Assembly (NCBI RefSeq): GCF_947501665.1
Contig: NZ_CANMWS010000003.1
Span: 1 to 64,000, forward strand
DNA length: 64,000 bases
Direction of reading: 5' to 3'
From: an uncultured Shewanella sp.
GTDB taxonomy: Bacteria; Pseudomonadota; Gammaproteobacteria; Enterobacterales; Shewanellaceae
Shown: positions 56,288-64,000 of the stretch, in pieces
Layout: each line of letters starts with the position of its first letter
How positions within the stretch are numbered: the first letter of the stretch is position 1
Translations under genes and position numbers: made by a program
Notes under the pieces: generated by a model
Seen by the model: only the letters and a program-made list of their open reading frames with translations
Told to the model about the DNA's origin: nothing
The model's database searches: none

Positions 56288-57121
56288 TTATTTACTATGA
56301 ATATGATTAAAAAGGTTTTTTTGGATGATGTGCTCATTGGTTTCTTGATGCCATAAGGTTAAATAATTACCCCAGCAACAACCTGTGTCCAGAGCTTTAT
56401 AATGCGTATTGTTTACGTCTCCCATGAGTGAGGCCCAATGACCAAAGATAAGTGTATAGTCTTGCGCTAAAGCTGGTTGATGAGTGAACCATGGGGTTAA
56501 CTTTATATCGCTATTGTCGTGTGGTGAGGATTTTTCATGAAAATCGAGACTGAGATCAGCATGTAAGTATCGCATACGGGTAAGAGCATTAATGGTGTAA
56601 ATGGCTTGTTCGCTTTGTGTCAAATTATCATGCCATTGATTAATATCATTACGGTACATGCTTTTTATCAGTTTAAGGTAATCTGATGAGGTTAATTGTT
56701 GACTCACTGCTTGAGTTTGCGTGATTAATGTGTCAAGTGACCACATTGGGGGGATACCGGCATGGGTCATGATAATATGTTGTTTGGTATTAATATGACA
56801 AAGTGGTTGTTCACGAAGCCAGTCGACTAATTGATTAATGTGTTTGTTAGTGAGTAATGTGCCTAGATTATCTTTGGGATTAACTTGATGAAAACCTGCG
56901 TGCACAGCCAGAAAATGTAATTCATGATTACCTAATACGCAATGGGCAGCGTTATCTAATGATTTTACAAAGTTAAGTGTTTCTAATGATTTTGGCCCTC
57001 TAGCAATTAAATCACCGACTAACCATAATGTATCTTTTGAAGGATTGAAATTGACTTTGTCTAATAACAGGGTTAACTCATCAAAACATCCTTGGATATC
57101 GCCAATATAATAGTTTGCCAT
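56288..57121 (-). CDS. apaH: bis(5'-nucleosyl)-tetraphosphatase, symmetrical
   Basis: A 277-residue metallophosphoesterase that splits Ap4A into two ADP and also decaps Np4-RNA. YYIGDIQGCFDEL (GD-xx-G), WLVGDLIARGPKSLETL (GDxxxRG), VLGNHELHFLAV (GNHE) and IMTHAGIPP are the calcineurin-like motifs. Last gene of the lptD-surA-pdxA-rsmA-apaG-apaH run, two bases after apaG. Confidence 0.97.
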   Translation of the reverse strand: MANYYIGDIQGCFDELTLLLDKVNFNPSKDTLWLVGDLIARGPKSLETLNFVKSLDNAAHCVLGNHELHFLAVHAGFHQVNPKDNLGTLLTNKHINQLVDWLREQPLCHINTKQHIIMTHAGIPPMWSLDTLITQTQAVSQQLTSSDYLKLIKSMYRNDINQWHDNLTQSEQAIYTINALTRMRYLHADLSLDFHEKSSPHDNSDIKLTPWFTHQPALAQDYTLIFGHWASLMGDVNNTHYKALDTGCCWGNYLTLWHQETNEHIIQKNLFNHIHSK

Positions 57122-57123
57122 AT

Positions 57124-57504
57124 TCAGTGAATGATCCCAGGAATGGCTAAACGGAACACTGGAATTGGGGCATTAAATTCCACATTGTTGTTAGTTTGCA
57201 TTGTATAGTGACCCGTCATTAGTCCCATTGGCGTTGTGAGCATGGTACCACTGGTGTATTGGTAAGATTTTTGCGGTTTAATTAAAGGTGTTTTACCCAC
57301 TACACCTTCACCATTAACTTCATGTACTTGTCCATTTCCATCTGTGATATGCCAATATCGACTTTTTAATGTCACATTTTTTTGAGATAAATTCGTTATT
57401 CTAATGGTGTAGCTAAATAAAAACTTATTTTCTTGAGGCGATGATTGCTCTTCAATATATTCTGTTGTGACATCTATTTTAATGGAGGAGCCTTGTTTGT
57501 TCAT
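57124..57504 (-). CDS. apaG: ApaG (Co2+/Mg2+ efflux-associated) protein
   Basis: 126 residues, a fibronectin-type-III-like beta-sandwich. Landmarks: FLFSYTIRITNLS, LKSRYWHITDGNGQVHEVNGEGVVGKTPLI, YQYTSGTMLTTPMGLMTGHYTM and the C-terminal VFRLAIPGIIH. The exact biochemical role is unsettled; E. coli mutants show cobalt resistance effects. I start at ATG 57504 with GGGGG six bases ahead; an in-frame TTG four codons upstream is less likely. Confidence 0.95.
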   Translation of the reverse strand: MNKQGSSIKIDVTTEYIEEQSSPQENKFLFSYTIRITNLSQKNVTLKSRYWHITDGNGQVHEVNGEGVVGKTPLIKPQKSYQYTSGTMLTTPMGLMTGHYTMQTNNNVEFNAPIPVFRLAIPGIIH

Positions 57505-57534
57505 AAATACCCCCAAATGAACATGTTATAAAAT

Positions 57535-57552
57535 GAGGCGAATTATCGCCTC
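57535..57552 (-). terminator. hairpin between rsmA and apaG
   Basis: GAGGCGA (57535-57541) pairs exactly with TCGCCTC (57546-57552) around ATTA. In the direction of the operon it is followed by ATTTTAT, so it may partly terminate transcription after rsmA and reduce apaGH expression. Confidence 0.6.
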
Positions 57553-57559
57553 GAAAAGT

Positions 57560-58363
57560 TTACTTTTTATCGCAAAGCAAATTGGCGAGTGCGACGTATT
57601 CTTGAACACTGATCTGTTCAGGTCGACGCGTTGAATCAATCCCTAACTGTTCAAAATCAGCATCAGAAATGAGTTGTTTTAAATTATTTCTCAATGTTTT
57701 TCTACGCATATTAAATGCTGTCATGGTAATATGACGGAGCACTTCTACATCTTTACAGGGGTAAGGTTTTGTTTTGAAGGGAACTAACCTGACAACAGCA
57801 GAATCAACCTTTGGCGCAGGTGTAAAACAGCCCGGTGGTACTTCAAGCACGGGCATCACTTGACAAAAATATTGTGCCATGACCGTGAGCCGTCCGTATG
57901 CTTTAGTGCCAGGGCTTGCTGATAGCCTGAGTACCACTTCTTTTTGCAACATAAAGTGCATATTTTTGATGTATTGTGAAAACTCAAATAAATGAAACAT
58001 CAATGGTGTTGATATATTATAAGGTAAATTACCAAATACTTTTAATTGTTTATCATGTTGTACTAGTTGACTAAAATCAAATTGCAGAGCGTCACCCTGA
58101 TGAATATCTAGCTTATCTTTTAGGGTTGGATGACTCTTTAAGCGCTCAACGAGATCTTTATCTAGCTCAACAACGGTGAGCTTTTCAATGCCCTCGGCAA
58201 CGGGTTCGGTTAATGCACCGAGGCCTGGGCCAATTTCAACCATAACGTGTTCATCATCAGGTGCAATGGCCCCGACGATACTATTAATGATATTGTGATC
58301 GGTTAAGAAATTTTGTCCGAAACGCTTACGGGCGGTATGGCCTAAATGTACTTTATTACTCAT
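57560..58363 (-). CDS. rsmA: 16S rRNA dimethyladenosine transferase
   Basis: 267 residues (KsgA). It dimethylates A1518 and A1519 of 16S rRNA in late 30S assembly. [19 protein letters not shown] at the start, the AdoMet-binding [16 protein letters not shown] and the catalytic NLPYNIST motif are all present. [14 protein letters not shown] and [13 protein letters not shown] complete the signature. It begins eight bases after pdxA. Confidence 0.98.
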   Translation of the reverse strand: MSNKVHLGHTARKRFGQNFLTDHNIINSIVGAIAPDDEHVMVEIGPGLGALTEPVAEGIEKLTVVELDKDLVERLKSHPTLKDKLDIHQGDALQFDFSQLVQHDKQLKVFGNLPYNISTPLMFHLFEFSQYIKNMHFMLQKEVVLRLSASPGTKAYGRLTVMAQYFCQVMPVLEVPPGCFTPAPKVDSAVVRLVPFKTKPYPCKDVEVLRHITMTAFNMRRKTLRNNLKQLISDADFEQLGIDSTRRPEQISVQEYVALANLLCDKK

Positions 58364-58371
58364 GTATTTTG

Positions 58372-59361
58372 CTATTTACTTGTCTTTGTGGCCAACTCTA
58401 TGGCGGTGTTAAGGGCGCAGATAAAACTACCGGTATCGGCTTTTCCTGTTCCTGCAAGCTCAAGGGCGGTGCCGTGATCAACGGATGTTCGTATATATGG
58501 AAGGCCTAAAGTGATATTGACGGAGTTTCCAAATCCCATGGATTTTAGCACAGGTAAGCCTTGATCATGATACATGGCTAATACGACATCGGCATCATCA
58601 AGGTATTTGGCTTGAAATAAAGTATCAGCGGGCAATGGGCCTACAATATCGATGCCGTCACTTCTTAGCTCATTCAAAGCGGGAATAATTGTGTCTATTT
58701 CTTCTCTGCCTAAGTGTCCATCTTCCCCTGCATGAGGGTTAAGTCCACACACATAAATTCTAGGGCTGCTTAAGGCAAATTTTTTAATTAAGTCATGATG
58801 TAATATTTTTATTATTTGATGCAATCTATCCCGTGTAATCGCTTTAGCAACATAGGCTAATGGTATGTGTGTTGTTACTAAGGCGACATGCAAGCCAGGT
58901 GCAGAAAGCATCATGACCACATCTTGGCAGTTAGCTTGATGGGCAAAAAATTCAGTATGGCCGCTAAAAGGAATACCTGATTGGTTTATAATGCCTTTAT
59001 GAACGGGGCCAGTGACGATGGCATCAAATTCACCACTCATGTTTTTCTCACCAGCGTAATTCAATGTGTCAATGACATAATGGCTATTTGCTTCGTTAAG
59101 TTCACCGCAAATGGAAGCTTCGTTTAGTGGAAAAGGCGATATGGTTAGCGTGCCTGCTTCTTGTGCTTTAGGGGCCTGCTTTGGCTGATAAGGTCGTAAT
59201 TGGAGTGGTAAGCCAATTTTTTTAGCCCGATTGAGTAATAGTTCAGGATCGGCACACACAACTAGCTCAGCAGGCCAAGCCTGCTGAGCTAGTTGGATCA
59301 CGAGTTCTGGTCCCACCCCAGCAGGTTCACCGGGGGTGATAGCAATTCGCTTAATGGTCAA
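58372..59361 (-). CDS. pdxA: 4-hydroxythreonine-4-phosphate dehydrogenase
   Basis: 329 residues, NAD-dependent enzyme of DXP-dependent pyridoxal phosphate synthesis. [14 protein letters not shown] at the start, [24 protein letters not shown], metal-ligand His residues in [13 protein letters not shown] and [12 protein letters not shown], and [21 protein letters not shown] are conserved. The start codon is TTG at 59361 with GAGG nine bases upstream; no ATG alternative exists nearby. It starts five bases after surA. Confidence 0.97.
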   Translation of the reverse strand: MTIKRIAITPGEPAGVGPELVIQLAQQAWPAELVVCADPELLLNRAKKIGLPLQLRPYQPKQAPKAQEAGTLTISPFPLNEASICGELNEANSHYVIDTLNYAGEKNMSGEFDAIVTGPVHKGIINQSGIPFSGHTEFFAHQANCQDVVMMLSAPGLHVALVTTHIPLAYVAKAITRDRLHQIIKILHHDLIKKFALSSPRIYVCGLNPHAGEDGHLGREEIDTIIPALNELRSDGIDIVGPLPADTLFQAKYLDDADVVLAMYHDQGLPVLKSMGFGNSVNITLGLPYIRTSVDHGTALELAGTGKADTGSFICALNTAIELATKTSK

Positions 59362-59366
59362 TATGA

Positions 59367-60674
59367 TTAACCTCGATTATTTTTAGGTTCAAAGACTTCA
59401 ATGTAAGCTTCTGCTCTCATTTCATCTAACCAGTTTTGTAACTCTTCGTTAAATTTACGACGGAAAATAAGTTGATGAGCTCGATTGGTATTAAACTGAT
59501 CGGTAGCATCGGTTTTGCGCCGCTTTTCTAATTGAACAATATGCCAGCCATGACTCGAGCGGAAAGGCTCACTAATTTCGCCGACTTGTAAACTAGCAAG
59601 TTCTTGAGCAAAAGCGGGAACATAAATCTTAGGATCGGCCCAGCCTAATTCTCCTCCTTTTGCGCTTGAACCAGGATCTTCAGAATACTGTCTTGCAAGA
59701 TCTTCAAACTTTGCTTTTCCAGAGCGTATTTCTTTGAGAAACTTCTCTAGCATCGCTTTGGCTCGTTCTTCAGATAAAATGGGTGATGGCTTGATCAAGA
59801 TATGACGTGACTTAACCTCATCCAACTCTTTGGTTTCCATCCCTCTGACATCCATGACTTTAATGATATGGAAACCAGATTGGCTTTTAATGGGGCCTAT
59901 GATATCACCTTTTTTAGCATCTTTGACGACTTCTGCAAATAAGGTGGGCATTTCATTGATGTTCATGTAATCCCATATTCCTCCTTCTAGGGCTTTAGGC
60001 CCCGATGAAGATGCTATCGCGGTGCGTTTAAAATCGGCGCCATCTTTGAGGCGTTTTAAAACAATTGATGCGCGTTTACTGGCTTCTTTTAACTGTTCAC
60101 TGGTTGGATTATTGGGAACATCAATGAGAATATGGCCAATTTGGAATTCCACATTTTTGAGTCCTTGCTGCTTAATTAATTCAACCAGACCATTAATTTC
60201 TTGGGGAGAGACCTGTATTCGACGCTGCACTTGAATACGTTGAATTTCGCCTATAGTGATTTCTTGGCGAAGCTGTTCGCGATATTCAGCAAAAGGTGTT
60301 CCTTCACTTTCAAGCTGTTGTTTCATTTGCTCAACGGTTATTTTTTGATCTTTAGCGATATTGGAGATGGTTTGATCTAATTGAAGATCGCCAATATGTA
60401 ATCCAATACGTTCGGCCATTTGCATTTGGAGGCGGGTGAGGATCAGCCTTTCAATGATTTGAGTACGTAAAGCTTGATCAGATGGAAGAGATTGATTGTT
60501 TCGTTTAGCATTCTCTTTAACAGTATGCATCATATCTGTGATTTCACTTTCTAAAATCACACCTTGATTGACTTGTACTGCGATTCTATCGAGTTGTTTT
60601 GGTGCTGCTATTACATGTTGACTTAGTAACATGAATGCAAAAAAAGTTAAAATTACTCGTTTACAAGTGTTCAT
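59367..60674 (-). CDS. surA: periplasmic chaperone / peptidyl-prolyl isomerase SurA
   Basis: About 435 residues. A signal peptide ends near VIAA, then [17 protein letters not shown] begins the chaperone domain. Two parvulin domains are visible: [11 protein letters not shown] through GGIWDYMN, and [12 protein letters not shown] through [17 protein letters not shown]. The C-terminal helix [22 protein letters not shown] returns to the chaperone core. It escorts outer-membrane proteins including LptD, encoded upstream. I use ATG 60674; an ATG two codons upstream is possible. Confidence 0.97.
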   Translation of the reverse strand: MNTCKRVILTFFAFMLLSQHVIAAPKQLDRIAVQVNQGVILESEITDMMHTVKENAKRNNQSLPSDQALRTQIIERLILTRLQMQMAERIGLHIGDLQLDQTISNIAKDQKITVEQMKQQLESEGTPFAEYREQLRQEITIGEIQRIQVQRRIQVSPQEINGLVELIKQQGLKNVEFQIGHILIDVPNNPTSEQLKEASKRASIVLKRLKDGADFKRTAIASSSGPKALEGGIWDYMNINEMPTLFAEVVKDAKKGDIIGPIKSQSGFHIIKVMDVRGMETKELDEVKSRHILIKPSPILSEERAKAMLEKFLKEIRSGKAKFEDLARQYSEDPGSSAKGGELGWADPKIYVPAFAQELASLQVGEISEPFRSSHGWHIVQLEKRRKTDATDQFNTNRAHQLIFRRKFNEELQNWLDEMRAEAYIEVFEPKNNRG

Positions 60675-60755
60675 CCACAAAAATCCTTGGCATTTGTTTA
60701 TGTCATTTTCGATACATTATATCGTTGAAATGATCTTTTCTATCCAGTTTGGACT

Positions 60756-60788
60756 ACGAGTTCATGTTGAGGTTCATTATGAACTCGT
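60756..60788. repeat. inverted repeat between lptD and surA
   Basis: ACGAGTTCAT (60756-60765) is exactly complementary to ATGAACTCGT (60779-60788) with a 13-base loop. No T run follows in the operon direction, so a transcript-processing or stabilising stem is more likely than a terminator. Confidence 0.65.
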
Positions 60789-60798
60789 TTGATTTAGG

Positions 60799-63138
60799 TT
60801 AATTATTTAAATATATGGGGCTTCGATAATTAAATAATCCATCATTTAGCATACTTGCAGCATCTAATGAGCCGCCGCTAGAACTTCCTGAGGAGCTTGA
60901 GCTACTCGAGGTTGTAGAGCCACCTAACCCATTGATAATAAAGTTTACGTACACACCACTTTGGAAGTAAGCACTTGAGGTATCGTTGCTATATGAGGTT
61001 TTTATTCGATCATGATAAGTCACCCTAATGGCCCAACAACAGGTATCATATTGAAAGCCTGTGTAGGTTTCAACGCTTTGTTTTTCACTTAAGTCATAAT
61101 ACCAATTACCCACAAGTGATATATTGTCTGTAATGGGCCATGATCCTCGAAAGCCGGTTTGAGATATGTCAGAGGTGACTCCCGTATTTGTGTTAACAAG
61201 ATCGGGCACATATCGATAACTGACCTGTAATAATTTATTTGGGGCTGGACGATAATCTAATGATACTTCGTTTTTTGTATTTGAATTATCTTGGGTATTG
61301 TACTGAACTGAGCCACTAATAAACCAATCATTATAAAGTTGAGCAGACAGATCTGATGCTAATGTAGAACTGGTTGTCGCTGTATTAGTTGTATTACTGT
61401 ACTCTGAAATAACACGACTATCTTGAAAATAAATGATTTGTCCCAGACTAAATTTAAAGATCTCTCTGTTTTGGGTATTAAAGAGCTTAGTGGTGATACC
61501 GACGGTCATTTGATTTGCATCGGCAATTCTATCTAAGCCTGAGTAGCGTTTATCTCTAAATAATCCATAATAATCGTTTTGCAGTTCCGCTGTATCATAA
61601 ATTCCAATATCGGATTGATCTTGATAGCCAATATAGAGATATTGGAATTGTGGAGTCAGTGTTTGCCTGTAATTTTGATTAAAATAATTTGTATAGCGTT
61701 CAAAATTAATCTGACCAGAAATACGTGCTTCAGGCAAGGTTCGACTGACACTGTCAGAAAGGCCTGAGTTTGTATTATCCTGTTGTGAATAGTTCGTTTG
61801 TAGGAGCTTAAGCTCTGTTGTTAACGAACCTGCTGGTCCTTGAATGGGATAAGCTAGACTCGGCTCTAAATGTACACGGGTTGCAGAAGAATAATTCCCT
61901 GAATTTTGGTCTTTAAATTGAGAGGCTTCACTGAATAAATCAAAATCTACCCCTTTAATGACATCAGGGGCTCGATAATTATAATCGAGTTGAGGCATGA
62001 CTTGATAAGGCTGGTCACTTTCACCTAACACTTTAATATCTTGAACTTTTGTGGTTAAATCCCAGTTCTCTTCTAGGTAACTGGCTTCACCAACCCGAAT
62101 GAGTTGGTTATTGCTAGCCGTACTGATGTTAGAACTTAGATCGTTAAAGTAGTTATCATCAGAGACATCGGTATAGTTGGCCATGACTCGCCAATTTTGA
62201 CCTATACTGCCCTGTTGTTGCCAATGATAAAGGTAGCGATCTGAATTATAGTTTTTATATTGATCGTTTCCTAAATATTCTAAGTTTATTTGGCCTGATT
62301 GTGGTGAGCTGTCACTGCCAGCGAGGTAGCGAAATTCACTTTTGGTATATAGTCCACGACTTGACATATAGTTCGGGGTCAGCGTTAAATCATATTCAGG
62401 GGCAATATTCCAATAATAGGGAACGGTAAATTCTAGACCATTTCGTGTACTTGAACTAAAAGAGGGAAATAGAAATCCAGATTTTCGTTTATTTGATACG
62501 GGAATGGTCATATAAGGCAAATAAAATACGGGAATGTCGGCAACTCTTAATTTAGCTCCCCAAATTTCTCCCCATTCCTCTGTACTATCAATCTTAATTT
62601 TATTGGCCTCAAGTACCCAATCAGGTTGAGGATCTGGACAAGTGGTTATGGTTGCTTGTGATAGTATTAAATTGTTTTCTTTGGTAATTTCCAGTGTTCC
62701 AGCGGTACCATGTGCTTGTTGGCCTTTGAGCCAATAACTTGTGCCTTGAAGTGTTGCTGTATTGCTTCTCATCTGAGCAACTAATGAATCAGCTGTCACG
62801 ATAAAACTGCTATCTGAAAAGACTAAGTCGCCATTTGCTGATAGACTTTGTTGTTGCTGATCGACAATCGCTTCATTGGCAGCAATGCTTCGCGAACCTT
62901 GAATAAATGAAACATTGCCATTAAAAATGGCTTTTTGTCCGAGTTGTGCTTGAGAGTCATTGGAGGTAATAGTGACTTCTGATGGATCTTGGATAGCTGA
63001 AGAAGGTGACGTTGGAATTTGACGCGGCAGATTAGGCTCGATAATACATACCGAACTGGAAGAAGGCACTGCTGCCGAATTATCAGCTAAAACGAGTGTT
63101 GGAAATAGGCTCATGGCCAGAAAATAACGGATCTGCAT
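60799..63138 (-). CDS. lptD: LPS-assembly outer-membrane protein LptD
   Basis: 779 residues. It inserts lipopolysaccharide into the outer leaflet together with LptE. Signal peptide to about LADN; an N-terminal jellyroll (VTITSNDSQAQLGQKAIFNGNVSFIQGSRSI type) and a 26-strand barrel starting around PVFYLPYMTIPVSNKRKSGFLFPSF. The four Cys that form the interdomain disulfides are present: C31, C167, C700, C701. A Gly/Ser-rich tail (GGSTT, then a run of Ser) and a final segment SMLNDGLFNYRSPIYL follow the barrel; the low-complexity linker is unusual. First gene of the cluster. Confidence 0.97.
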   Translation of the reverse strand: MQIRYFLAMSLFPTLVLADNSAAVPSSSSVCIIEPNLPRQIPTSPSSAIQDPSEVTITSNDSQAQLGQKAIFNGNVSFIQGSRSIAANEAIVDQQQQSLSANGDLVFSDSSFIVTADSLVAQMRSNTATLQGTSYWLKGQQAHGTAGTLEITKENNLILSQATITTCPDPQPDWVLEANKIKIDSTEEWGEIWGAKLRVADIPVFYLPYMTIPVSNKRKSGFLFPSFSSSTRNGLEFTVPYYWNIAPEYDLTLTPNYMSSRGLYTKSEFRYLAGSDSSPQSGQINLEYLGNDQYKNYNSDRYLYHWQQQGSIGQNWRVMANYTDVSDDNYFNDLSSNISTASNNQLIRVGEASYLEENWDLTTKVQDIKVLGESDQPYQVMPQLDYNYRAPDVIKGVDFDLFSEASQFKDQNSGNYSSATRVHLEPSLAYPIQGPAGSLTTELKLLQTNYSQQDNTNSGLSDSVSRTLPEARISGQINFERYTNYFNQNYRQTLTPQFQYLYIGYQDQSDIGIYDTAELQNDYYGLFRDKRYSGLDRIADANQMTVGITTKLFNTQNREIFKFSLGQIIYFQDSRVISEYSNTTNTATTSSTLASDLSAQLYNDWFISGSVQYNTQDNSNTKNEVSLDYRPAPNKLLQVSYRYVPDLVNTNTGVTSDISQTGFRGSWPITDNISLVGNWYYDLSEKQSVETYTGFQYDTCCWAIRVTYHDRIKTSYSNDTSSAYFQSGVYVNFIINGLGGSTTSSSSSSSGSSSGGSLDAASMLNDGLFNYRSPIYLNN

Positions 63139-63287
63139 CTTAAGTTAGTTACTTGCTTTTTATCAAACCGGTTAAAAGAGGGTAAAGATACCGTTCTTCT
63201 CGAGGCAACTTTACTAAATAATTTATGTCTATTTTTCTAGCAATTTCATTTTTTTCGTTATAATAAAGCAATTTTTATTCAAGAGCC

Positions 63288-64000
63288 ATGAGGCATCCTT
63301 TGTCAGATCTTAGATTTATTCAACTTACCGCGTGGTTAAATGACCATTTTTCTATGGATTTGTCACCGATTCTTATTTCTGGTGATGCTAGTGTACGACG
63401 TTACTTTCGAGTGTTTATTAATCATGTCTCTTATATAGTAGTCGATTCACCACCCAAACAAATAGTTTTGCAACAATTTATTGATATTGCAAACATCTAT
63501 GCTCAGAAGGGTATTAATGTACCAGAGGTGATAGCGAAAGACACGCAAAATGGATTTTTGTTGCTCACTGATTTGGGGGATATTTCATTATTTTCCATAT
63601 TGAAGAGTGATAATGTTGAATATTATTATAAAACTGCACTGAAAGTACTTAGCCATATTACAAAAGTAAAGACCACAGAGCAGGGAGATTTACCGCTATA
63701 TGATAGAGCATTTATTCAGCAAGAACTTGATATATTTACAGAGTGGTTGTTAAGGTGCCATCTTTCTATCGTACTTAATGATGAACAGCATCAAATGCTA
63801 TTAGTGACTTTTGAATATTTGATAAAGAATGCACTTGAGCAGCCTCATGTGGGTATGCATAGAGATTATCATTGCCGAAATATTATGGTGAAAAATAATC
63901 AATTGCATGTTATCGATTTTCAAGATGCGGTTATTGGCCCCATTACTTATGATGTCGTTTCTTTGCTTAGAGATTGCTATATACGCTGGCCTGATAATGT
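63288..64000 (+). CDS. aminoglycoside-phosphotransferase-fold sugar kinase, AmgK-like, partial
   Basis: Starts at ATG 63288 and runs off the window (237 codons seen). ISGDASVRRYFRV marks the start of the kinase fold; HRDYHCRNIMV is the catalytic loop (HxDxxxxN) and HVIDFQDAVIGPITYDVVSLLRDCY the metal-binding segment. The same gene sits next to lptD in Pseudomonas, where AmgK phosphorylates MurNAc and GlcNAc at C1 for peptidoglycan recycling with MurU. A TATAAT box at 63259-63264 may be its promoter; murU would be expected just beyond the window. Confidence 0.9.
   Translation, partial: MRHPLSDLRFIQLTAWLNDHFSMDLSPILISGDASVRRYFRVFINHVSYIVVDSPPKQIVLQQFIDIANIYAQKGINVPEVIAKDTQNGFLLLTDLGDISLFSILKSDNVEYYYKTALKVLSHITKVKTTEQGDLPLYDRAFIQQELDIFTEWLLRCHLSIVLNDEQHQMLLVTFEYLIKNALEQPHVGMHRDYHCRNIMVKNNQLHVIDFQDAVIGPITYDVVSLLRDCYIRWPDN

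Noticed and set aside
1..64000. CRISPR arrays, tRNA or rRNA genes, insertion sequences, prophage
   Set aside because: I looked for regularly spaced repeats, cloverleaf sequences, transposases and integrases and saw none.

Overview
The window is a stretch of chromosome from a marine gammaproteobacterium, most likely in or near Shewanella (order Alteromonadales). The basis is an ExeM-like nuclease with a GlyGly-CTERM tail, a nuo operon with fused nuoCD, the lptD-surA-pdxA-rsmA-apaG-apaH order, a PlpA/TLH-type phospholipase and an AT-rich base composition. Species identity is inference; there is no rRNA or tRNA gene in the window.

Layout. (1) 1-2985: the 3' end of a non-ribosomal peptide synthetase (carrier, condensation, adenylation; no terminal carrier or thioesterase). 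(2) 3.2-11.3 kb: mixed single genes. These are an extracellular nuclease, an ArsR-type regulator divergent from a NIPSNAP + ABM-monooxygenase pair with a 22-bp perfect hairpin between them, a catalase, a GDT1/MneA-type Mn exporter behind a yybP-ykoY Mn riboswitch, and a TyrP-like permease. (3) 11.3-25.7 kb, minus strand: the complete NADH:quinone oxidoreductase operon nuoA-B-CD-E-F-G-H-I-J-K-L-M-N, with an unannotated 32-codon ORF fitted exactly between nuoM and nuoN. (4) 26-33.7 kb: an S46 dipeptidyl-peptidase, an RluF-like pseudouridine synthase with a membrane protein, an NhaC-family transporter preceded by a MetJ-like operator (probable methionine transporter MetT), a SIMPL protein and a phospholipase whose catalytic Asp is replaced by Gly. 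(5) 34-54.8 kb: a complete type VI secretion system. tssA is on the minus strand; divergent from it run hcp-tssB-tssC-tssC2-tssE-tssF-tssG-clpV-fha-tssJ-tssK-tssL-tssM-vgrG-PAAR. The DNA is visibly more AT-rich than the flanks. Two unrecognised ORFs follow. (6) 56.3-63.1 kb, minus strand: the conserved envelope/housekeeping cluster lptD-surA-pdxA-rsmA-apaG-apaH, with an AmgK-like kinase starting divergently and running off the window.

The T6SS is the most distinctive system. All thirteen core components plus the VgrG/PAAR spike are present. It carries a second, divergent TssC-like protein, a TssM in which the P-loop is unrecognisable, a TssL with a SPOR-like periplasmic domain instead of OmpA, an FHA protein without an obvious kinase/phosphatase pair, and no recognisable effector except possibly the orphan ORF at 55445. 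Smaller regulatory finds are the Mn riboswitch, the MetJ site and the hairpin in the ArsR-NIPSNAP promoter region.
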